Origin: Dechloromonas sp.
GTDB lineage: Bacteria; Pseudomonadota; Gammaproteobacteria; Burkholderiales; Rhodocyclaceae
Direction: 5' to 3'
DNA: 11,178 nucleotides
NCBI GenBank assembly: GCA_013693915.1
Contig: CP059264.1
Span: forward strand, 1,602,174 to 1,613,351
Shown here: positions 6,291-11,178 of the stretch, piece after piece
Position numbering within the stretch: the first letter of the stretch is position 1
Layout: every line of letters begins with the position of its first letter
The notes under the pieces: generated by a model
The model's database searches: none
What the model was told of the DNA's origin: nothing
What the model saw: only the letters and a program-made list of their open reading frames with translations
Program-made: the position numbers and the translations under genes

Positions 6291-7651
6291 GATGGCGCAG
6301 TCCTCGCCGGCTTGAGGAATCGCGGCTTTTCGTCACGCAGGATCAGGTCAGGTTTGGAGAAGGGGGCCAGGCGCTCGAGGAAATCGAGCAGTTCCATGAC
6401 CGGCGAACTGCGGAAGAAACGGGCGACAGGCATCTCGATCCAGATCTGGTCGGCGTAGGAGTAGAGTTCGTGGGTGCGGTCCCCGATGCCGTCGTCGTTG
6501 CGGTCGAAGCCCTGGTAGTCGTCCCAGTAATTGCCGGCCCAGCTATTCTTCGCGCTGTTGTTGTTGTCGCCGCGGCCACCGTAGCTGACCTGGGTCAGGT
6601 TGCCCTCGAAGACGTTGTCGACCATGTTGTTGCCGCCGGTCTCGCTGTTGAACATGATGCCGATGCCGTTGTAGGCGAAGCGGTTGCCGCGCACCTCGAT
6701 CGTGCTGTCGGGCTGGAATGGCGAGAGATCGGAGCCGATGCCGATGCCGCAGTAGATGATCTCGTTGTTCTCGATGCGGGTGCCGGACGCTTCCTTGAAG
6801 CCGATCCCCATGCCGGTGGCGCCGGTCGCGTGCGAAATGACGTTGTTGCGGGCGATGCCGCCCTCGGTGTACATGAAATAGACGCCCACTGCGTTGTCGT
6901 AGAACTGGTTGCCTTCGACGATATTGTCGTTGGCGAACATGAAATGGATCGAGTAGCGGCTACGCCGGCCGAGATTGTCGCGGAAGATGTTCTTGTGCGC
7001 GTACCAGGCGACCATGTCGCGCGAATCTATGATCTCGTTCTTCTCGATCAGGTTGTTGTTGCTGTACCAGAGGCGCAGGCCATCGCCACGCACGCCTAGG
7101 TCGAGATCCTTGGAGCGGATTGTATTGCCGCGGACGATGTTGTCGCTGGACTGCTTGAGATCGATGCCGAACAGGCAGTTGTCGATCTGCAGGTACTCGA
7201 TCAGGTTGTTGTTGCCGCGCACGTCGAGGCACGAGTCGTCGGTGTCGTGCGAATCGCCCGAGCCGGTCAGGTGCAGGCCGCGCAAGACCGAGTTGCTGGC
7301 ATTGAGGACCATTACCGTGCCTTTGTCGCCGGCATCGATGGCGACCTCGCCGCCGCCGTCTATGGTCAGTGGCTTGTCGATGATCACCGGCCCGGCGTAG
7401 CGGCCGGGCGGAGGCTTGAGCACCGATCCGGCGGGCGCCTTGTCGACGAGATCCTGAAAAGGCTTGAGGCCATGGATCCGCTTGTCGCGCTCCATCAGCA
7501 TGAATATCGGCTTGGGGCGGTCGATGGCGACCCGCGGCGCGTTGCTCATGTCCGCATTCGAGCCGCGCTCCTGCTCGGAAATGACGCTCGAGCAGGCCAG
7601 CAACAGCGCCAGCGCCAGGACTTGGTTGGTAAATCCGGCGAATTTCGGCAC
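6287..7651 (-). CDS. nosD: NosD, beta-helix NosZ maturation protein, predicted lipoprotein
   Basis: A 454-residue protein with the right-handed parallel beta-helix (CASH-type) repeats of NosD: many short turns ending in NN or GN, such as NNLIE, DNIVRGN, NNLIEKN, DNIVEGN and NMVDN between about 110 and 370. The C-terminal part MELLDFLERLAPFSKPDLIL is typical of NosD. It is the periplasmic partner of NosF/NosY and takes part in CuZ cluster assembly. The start is GTG at 7651, 6 bp after the nosB stop and preceded by AGGG. This start gives a hydrophobic leader ending LLAC (Cys20) followed by SS, which looks like a lipobox, so the protein may be lipid-anchored. The next ATG, at residue 35, would remove the export signal. 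nosB and nosD are in the same reading frame, split only by TAG and two codons. Confidence 0.96.
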   Translation of the reverse strand: MPKFAGFTNQVLALALLLACSSVISEQERGSNADMSNAPRVAIDRPKPIFMLMERDKRIHGLKPFQDLVDKAPAGSVLKPPPGRYAGPVIIDKPLTIDGGGEVAIDAGDKGTVMVLNASNSVLRGLHLTGSGDSHDTDDSCLDVRGNNNLIEYLQIDNCLFGIDLKQSSDNIVRGNTIRSKDLDLGVRGDGLRLWYSNNNLIEKNEIIDSRDMVAWYAHKNIFRDNLGRRSRYSIHFMFANDNIVEGNQFYDNAVGVYFMYTEGGIARNNVISHATGATGMGIGFKEASGTRIENNEIIYCGIGIGSDLSPFQPDSTIEVRGNRFAYNGIGIMFNSETGGNNMVDNVFEGNLTQVSYGGRGDNNNSAKNSWAGNYWDDYQGFDRNDDGIGDRTHELYSYADQIWIEMPVARFFRSSPVMELLDFLERLAPFSKPDLILRDEKPRFLKPARTAPS

Positions 7652-7657
7652 GGAACC

Positions 7658-8632
7658 CTACTCGGCCGAGCCTTCGCGCAACTGCTTGCGGCGGATCAGT
7701 AGCGCCAGCATCAGGCAGACGAAAACCAGCACCAGCAGGCCATAGCCCCAGTACGGGTAGGAGAAGGTCGAGAACTGGGCGACCTTGCCTTCGCCGAAGA
7801 CGGTGGGCATGAAGGGCTTGACAGTGAACGCGCCCCACGGGTGCAGGTTGTGGCCGAAGAACCACAGCCAGCCGGCGTAGGTGATGACGAAATAGAGCGG
7901 CAGCATGGCCGGCACCAGGGCGAGGAGCAACTGGAAGGAGCGGACCCTGGCGACGCCGGCGATGACGATTGCCATCACCGCGATCAGGCCGAAGATGACG
8001 ATCTTGGAAATGGTGGTCACGTTGTCGCCCCACACCTTGATCTTTTCCGGTTCCTTGAAGAAGGTGCCGGCTTCCTTGACGTAGCTGTCGACATGGCTCG
8101 CCAGGTGGCCGAGGAAGAACTGGTCGACGATCATCCAGGCGGCGACGCCGAGGAAGCCTGCGGTCAACACCGCAAGACGGGGCTTTTTCCCCGGCATGGC
8201 GAAGGCGAGCATCATGACCGCGAAAAAGGCGAAGAAGAACTTGGCCAGCGGTTTCTCGACCGGCGCCCCGGTGGCGATCGGGAACATGCCGACATAGTGG
8301 TTGATGGTGTTCATCTCATGCACGCAGTCGAGGCCTTGGGCACCCTTGTCGACGTCCTTCTTGGCGTCGGTGATCGGGTTGTAGCGCTCGTCGTCATGGC
8401 CGAGATCCTTCTGGATGATCTCGCTGGCCATGCGCGTGCCCTTGCCGGCCGCCTTGCAGCCGTTATAGACACCGTCGAAATGGAAGTGGATCCGGATGCC
8501 GTCGGGGAAGGCATCGGGCGGGTAGTTCGGGGCGGTCAGCGAGACCCACCAGATCGGGGCGAAGTAGGCGGTGACCATGGCAATCAGGGCGACCAGCGTG
8601 AGCCCGCCAACAATCCTGTTCTGCTTTTCCAT
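7658..8632 (-). CDS. nosB: Six-helix membrane protein, probable NosB of clade II nos clusters
   Basis: A 324-residue polytopic membrane protein. Predicted helices lie near 8-30, 129-146, 153-174, 209-228, 233-258 and 294-314. Positive charges (MEKQNR, PGKKPR, RVRS, RRKQLR) put both ends in the cytoplasm. A large loop between helices 1 and 2 (about 31-128) faces the periplasm and carries His49, His51, Cys59, Cys103, His105 and His112; the last periplasmic loop has HNLHPWG. NosB is a membrane protein of unknown mechanism found near nosZ in clade II clusters, and the position between the cytochromes and nosD fits. The family call is by context and topology, not by a motif I can prove. The ATG at 8632 (MEKQNRIVGG) is preferred over an upstream in-frame start that would add a charged, non-membrane leader; the ribosome-binding site is weak. 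Confidence 0.7.
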   Translation of the reverse strand: MEKQNRIVGGLTLVALIAMVTAYFAPIWWVSLTAPNYPPDAFPDGIRIHFHFDGVYNGCKAAGKGTRMASEIIQKDLGHDDERYNPITDAKKDVDKGAQGLDCVHEMNTINHYVGMFPIATGAPVEKPLAKFFFAFFAVMMLAFAMPGKKPRLAVLTAGFLGVAAWMIVDQFFLGHLASHVDSYVKEAGTFFKEPEKIKVWGDNVTTISKIVIFGLIAVMAIVIAGVARVRSFQLLLALVPAMLPLYFVITYAGWLWFFGHNLHPWGAFTVKPFMPTVFGEGKVAQFSTFSYPYWGYGLLVLVFVCLMLALLIRRKQLREGSAE

Positions 8633-8674
8633 CTTGCTGCTCTCTGCTTGATGCGTCCGGCGATTGGCCGGGAA

Positions 8675-8703
8675 TGGTTGCCCGAACGCGGTCCGGGCAA
8701 CCA
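8675..8703 (-). other. Stem-loop between the dihaem cytochrome and nosB
   Basis: TGGTTGCCCG (8675-8684) is the perfect reverse complement of CGGGCAACCA (8694-8703), with a 9-base loop. It lies 13 bp after the cytochrome stop codon. No T-run follows on the minus strand, so a processing or mRNA-stability element, or partial terminator, is more likely than a full terminator. Confidence 0.55.
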
Positions 8704-8715
8704 GTTTGCTGCGTT

Positions 8716-9447
8716 CTACTTCTTCTTGGCCGCACCGGCCTTCGCCTTGCACATGGCGCCAGGCATCACCAGGCTGGACTGGTAGGCGGAGATCGCCACC
8801 AACTGGTCATTGGTGTAAGGCTTGATGACCTTGACCATGTCCGGGTTGGCGTTGCGGCGGTGACCGTCGCGAATCTCGGTCATCTGGCGCAACAGGTACT
8901 TGTAGTGCTGGCCGGCGATAACCGGGTAGAACTTGTCCTTGACGCCTTCGCCGGTCTTGCCGTGGCATTCCAGGCACTGCTTCTCGTACAGATCCTTGCC
9001 TTGGGCGATCTTCTGCGCGGCGTCGGCGCCCTCGTACTTGCCGTGTTCGATCGGGATGCACAGGCTCTCGATGTAGGCGGAGACGTCCGCCAGTTCCTGC
9101 GGGTCGGTCAGCGTCGCGGCGAACGGGTACATTGTCGGGTTGTCGCGCAGGCCGGCGCGGATGTCGGCCATCTGCTTGATCAGCACCGTGGTGTGCTGGC
9201 CGGCGAGCTGCGGGAAGGTGCCGTCCGGGCGGCCGGCGCCGGAAGGCAGGTGGCAGGCGCCGCAGACTTCATAGGCTTCCTCGCCACGCTTCTTGTCGCC
9301 CTTGAGTTTCAGAGCCTCCATCTTCTCGCCTTCCTGGGCGTTCCATTGGTAGCCCTTGCCTTCGATGCCTTCCTTCTTCGGGGCCGGCGGGCCGGCGAAG
9401 GCGATGCCGGCGGAGAGCAGGCCGATGAGGAGAAGTGATGCTTTCAT
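8716..9447 (-). CDS. Dihaem c-type cytochrome (c4-like), presumed electron donor to NosZ
   Basis: A 243-residue exported cytochrome with a Sec signal at 1-18 (MKASLLL to AFA, cut before GPP). It has two similar domains, with haem motifs CGACH (62-66) and CLECH (158-162). Each is followed by the PxLAGQH or PVIAGQH motif and by a likely Met ligand (Met106 and Met204), as in cytochrome c4 and related proteins. Two extra cysteines, Cys130 and Cys233, sit near the ends of the two domains. It probably carries electrons in the periplasm from NosG/H/B to the NosZ CuA site. The start at 9447 is chosen over an in-frame ATG at 9492 because the signal peptide begins there and GAGGG lies about 9 nt upstream. 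A candidate promoter lies in the gap before it. Confidence 0.92.
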   Translation of the reverse strand: MKASLLLIGLLSAGIAFAGPPAPKKEGIEGKGYQWNAQEGEKMEALKLKGDKKRGEEAYEVCGACHLPSGAGRPDGTFPQLAGQHTTVLIKQMADIRAGLRDNPTMYPFAATLTDPQELADVSAYIESLCIPIEHGKYEGADAAQKIAQGKDLYEKQCLECHGKTGEGVKDKFYPVIAGQHYKYLLRQMTEIRDGHRRNANPDMVKVIKPYTNDQLVAISAYQSSLVMPGAMCKAKAGAAKKK

Positions 9448-9476
9448 GTTCGATATCCCTCGATAAATGGTTGTGC

Positions 9477-9518
9477 GGAACGCTGCCGTCATTTTGGCGG
9501 CGGGATCATCAGCGTTCC
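9477..9518 (-). other. 9-bp inverted repeat before the dihaem cytochrome gene
   Basis: GGAACGCTG (9477-9485) is the exact reverse complement of CAGCGTTCC (9510-9518), with a 24-base loop. It lies in the 114 bp gap between the two cytochrome genes and overlaps the spacer of the candidate promoter at 9491-9532, so it could be an operator-like repeat or an RNA hairpin of the read-through transcript. Confidence 0.45.
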
Positions 9519-9532
9519 TTGATGTGCGTCAG
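9491..9532 (-). promoter_or_regulatory. Candidate FNR/DNR-type promoter of the dihaem cytochrome gene
   Basis: On the minus strand CTGACGCACATCAA (9532-9519) matches TTGAT-N4-ATCAA at 8 of 10 positions and keeps the full TGA-N6-TCA core. A -10-like CAAAAT (9496-9491; four of six) follows after exactly 22 nt, the class II spacing. Transcription would start near 9484, giving a 37-nt leader that contains the GAGGG ribosome-binding site. The -10 is only fair. Confidence 0.4.
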
Positions 9533-9553
9533 TTGCCCGCGGATTCAGGCAAC
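9532..9553 (-). other. Stem-loop just after the monohaem cytochrome gene
   Basis: GTTGCC (9532-9537) pairs with GGCAAC (9548-9553) around a 10-base loop, 8 bp after the stop codon of the monohaem cytochrome. The arms share GTTGCC/GGCAAC with the hairpin at 8675-8703. No T-run follows. Confidence 0.4.
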
Positions 9554-9561
9554 GCCACCGC

Positions 9562-9870
9562 TCACTTGAGTTTCGACAGGTAATCGGCGAGCGCCTTGAT
9601 CTCGGCGTCGTTGACCAGGTGCATGACGCCCTTCATCGCGGCGGTCTGGCCGTTGTTGCGGGCGCCGCTCTTGATGTCCTTCATCTGCTGCTCGGCGTAG
9701 GCGGCGTTCTGGCCGGCGATCTTCGGGTAGTTAGGCATCAGCGGCTTGTCGCCCTTGGGTCCGTGGCAGGCGTTGCAGGTCTTTTCCGTATACAGCTTGG
9801 CGCCGTCCATCTGCGCCAAAGCGGGGGCGGCGACGAGCGAGGCGGCGATCAGAGACATTACGAATTTCAT
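9562..9870 (-). CDS. Monohaem class I cytochrome c, presumed electron donor to NosZ
   Basis: A 102-residue protein with a Sec signal (residues 1-19, ending ALA before Q) and one haem motif CNACH (32-36). The sixth ligand is probably Met79 or Met83 in AMKGVMHLV, followed by the usual C-terminal helix EIKALADYLSKL. This is the shape of the small c551/c553-type electron carriers. Lying directly after nosZ, it likely passes electrons to the CuA site; clade II clusters commonly encode such cytochromes (NosC1/NosC2), but which named type this one is cannot be settled here. AGGGA lies 7 nt before the ATG. The 82 bp gap from nosZ holds a stem-loop. Confidence 0.93.
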   Translation of the reverse strand: MKFVMSLIAASLVAAPALAQMDGAKLYTEKTCNACHGPKGDKPLMPNYPKIAGQNAAYAEQQMKDIKSGARNNGQTAAMKGVMHLVNDAEIKALADYLSKLK

Positions 9871-9894
9871 GGTTATTTCCCTTTGAAAGCGATA

Positions 9895-9920
9895 CGGGGA
9901 GCAGATTGCTCCGCTCCCCG
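9895..9920 (-). other. Stem-loop downstream of nosZ
   Basis: CGGGGAGC (9895-9902) is the exact reverse complement of GCTCCCCG (9913-9920), with a 10-base loop. A competing hairpin can form with GGAGCA (9898-9903) and TGCTCC (9907-9912) around GAT. It sits in the 82 bp gap after the nosZ stop. Only a short CTTTC follows, so it may be a leaky terminator or a 3'-end stabiliser of nosZ mRNA. Confidence 0.5.
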
Positions 9921-9952
9921 AAACTTGCCTTAAGTCAGATCAAGTTTGTGTC

Positions 9953-11178
9953 TTACTTCTTGACCGGCTTGGCGCCGTTCTGCTCGAGATAGGTCTTGGC
10001 GCGCAGTCCGAGGTCGGCCGCCTTGACCTGGTATTGCCAGATCTGCTCGGACCACAGGTTGGCCTGGTCCCAGTCCTTCTTGGCGGCGGCGGCGTCAGCC
10101 TTGCCCTTGGCCTCCTTGATCTTGCCAAGCTGGTCGGTGGCATCGTCGACCATCGCCACGACATCCGGGAAGTCCTTGAAGTTGACGCTGGTGATATAGC
10201 CGACGACCGAGTCGATGACGGCCTGGGTATCGGCGACCTTCTTCAGCGTCGCCTTGTAGTCGGCTTCGGTGTAGCTGGCCTTGGCGACGCCTTCGGCCTT
10301 GGTCGGCTTCCAGCCCTTCGGCTTGACCAGCAGGTAGCCCATCATTTCGAGGTGCAGGGCGGAGCAGAATTCCGTGCAGTAGTAAGGATAGACGCCTTCC
10401 TTGTCGGCCTTGAACTTGACGGTGACGGTCTTGCCCGGTTCGATCGACGCATGGACGTTGTAGGTCGAGACCGTGAAGCCGTGGGTTTCGTCCTGGGCGC
10501 GTTCGAGGTTGGTCAGGTGGACCGTGATTTCGTCGCCCACTTCAGCCTCGATGGTTTCCGGCGTGATGTGCGACCGGATCAACGTGCCGAAGACCTCGAT
10601 CTTGTTGCCCTTCTTGACCGTCTTTTCCTCGCCGGCGCGGACGGCACCGGGGTGCGGCTTGTCGGTGCGGGAGTCGGTACCGACCTTGTAGCGGACGCCC
10701 GGCTTCAGCTTCGAAGCTTCGATAGCGACGGCGTAGTGCGGCTCGCCCAGCGGCAGCGGCATGTCGTACAACAGTTGCATCTTGTCGTTCGAGATGTCGA
10801 TCAGCTGGTGATTCTGCGGGTGCAGCGGGCCGACCGGCACGAAGCGGTCGATGGCCAGCTTGTTCAGCGCGACCAGGTAACGGCCCTTCGGATCGGCGGA
10901 GTCGCCCTCCATGGTCATCAGGTGACCGATGTTGTAATGGACGGAGAGCTTGTCCACGACCTTGCCTTCGCAGTAGTTCCACTTGGCGACCTGGCTATCG
11001 ACGTACAGCGAGGTGTAGGCGATACAGGGCTTCGAGTCGTACTGGGTGTGCAGGGGGCCGAGACCAAGCTGGACCTGCTTGTCGAGCGCGTCCTTCAGAC
11101 CGATGACGGGTACGCCGTACGGGTCCTTGGACTCGAACTTGCCGGCCTTGATCGCATCCTGGATTTTCTGGAACGAGA
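9953..11178 (-). CDS. nosZ: NosZ, nitrous oxide reductase (clade II type), N-terminus outside the window
   Basis: The last 407 codons of nosZ; the frame is open to the window edge. NosZ reduces N2O to N2 in the periplasm using the CuZ and CuA copper centres. The CuA site is complete: CTEFCSALHLEM (Cys267, Cys271, His275, Met278 of the fragment) and an upstream DETHGF (His232). The Glu between the cysteines, where Pseudomonas-type NosZ has Trp, fits clade II. Beta-propeller histidines expected to bind CuZ are seen in GPLHTQYD, VHYNIGH and GEPHYA, and CIAYTSLYVDSQVAKW is characteristic. After the CuA domain about 120 more residues follow, Lys/Ala-rich and probably helical, with no CxxCH haem motif. 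The signal peptide, which would separate Sec (clade II) from Tat export, is not in the window. Confidence 0.97.
   Translation of the reverse strand, partial: SFQKIQDAIKAGKFESKDPYGVPVIGLKDALDKQVQLGLGPLHTQYDSKPCIAYTSLYVDSQVAKWNYCEGKVVDKLSVHYNIGHLMTMEGDSADPKGRYLVALNKLAIDRFVPVGPLHPQNHQLIDISNDKMQLLYDMPLPLGEPHYAVAIEASKLKPGVRYKVGTDSRTDKPHPGAVRAGEEKTVKKGNKIEVFGTLIRSHITPETIEAEVGDEITVHLTNLERAQDETHGFTVSTYNVHASIEPGKTVTVKFKADKEGVYPYYCTEFCSALHLEMMGYLLVKPKGWKPTKAEGVAKASYTEADYKATLKKVADTQAVIDSVVGYITSVNFKDFPDVVAMVDDATDQLGKIKEAKGKADAAAAKKDWDQANLWSEQIWQYQVKAADLGLRAKTYLEQNGAKPVKK

Noticed and set aside
7649..7660. nosB and nosD being one gene split by a recent stop
   Set aside because: They share a frame across TAG, but nosD has its own GTG, an AGGG ahead of it and a complete lipoprotein-like leader, and both proteins are complete as separate family members.
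9448..9492. ATG at 9492 as start of the dihaem cytochrome
   Set aside because: It would add 15 residues before a complete signal peptide and has no ribosome-binding site; ATG 9447 has GAGGG upstream.
9930..9943. Third FNR-like site (TTGATCTGACTTAA on the minus strand) between nosZ and the monohaem cytochrome
   Set aside because: It has a perfect TTGAT half but lacks the TCA core, and no -10-like hexamer lies at class II distance (AATCTG is there).

Overview
The window is a nitrous oxide reductase (nos) gene cluster of the 'clade II' (atypical) kind. DNA is GC-rich, and the gene content and order (NosZ with c-type cytochromes, a NosB-like membrane protein, NosG/NosH and a TlpA-like protein; no nosR or nosX in the window) resemble denitrifying betaproteobacteria, most likely Rhodocyclales (Dechloromonas/Azonexus/Azospira-like). 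That placement is inferred from recognition and was not tested by a search.

Layout. Nearly all genes are on the minus strand, so they read from right to left. Right half (11178 to 4462): the C-terminal 407 codons of nosZ, then a monohaem cytochrome c, a dihaem cytochrome c, a six-helix membrane protein (NosB-like), nosD, nosG and nosH. The first four genes are separated by 82-114 bp gaps that carry stem-loops. From nosB onward the genes abut or overlap (6 bp gap, then two ATGA overlaps). Middle (3567-4424, plus strand): a GltI-like periplasmic amino-acid-binding protein that breaks the cluster; it converges on nosH and diverges from nosF. Left half (3330 to 662, minus): nosF, nosL, nosY and a TlpA/ResA-like thioredoxin, tightly packed (3 bp, 0 bp and a TTGA overlap). 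At the left edge (11-610, plus) an XRE-type helix-turn-helix gene converges on the TlpA gene.

How the genes work together. NosZ reduces N2O to N2 in the periplasm. Two polyferredoxin-type proteins related to NapG/NapH (NosG, NosH), NosB and the two small cytochromes c are the likely electron route from the quinol pool to CuA. NosL (copper chaperone), the NosF/NosY ABC transporter and NosD (beta-helix) assemble the CuZ cluster. The TlpA-like protein probably keeps copper-ligand or haem-ligand cysteines reduced.

The most interesting non-coding signals are two FNR/DNR-like sites, each with one perfect half-site and each exactly 22 nt from a -10-like hexamer. One precedes nosF, where the -10 is a perfect TATAAT only 8 nt from the ATG, implying a nearly leaderless mRNA. 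The other precedes the dihaem cytochrome. No tRNA, rRNA, CRISPR or insertion sequence was seen. No gap longer than 300 bp exists; the largest is 3331-3566.
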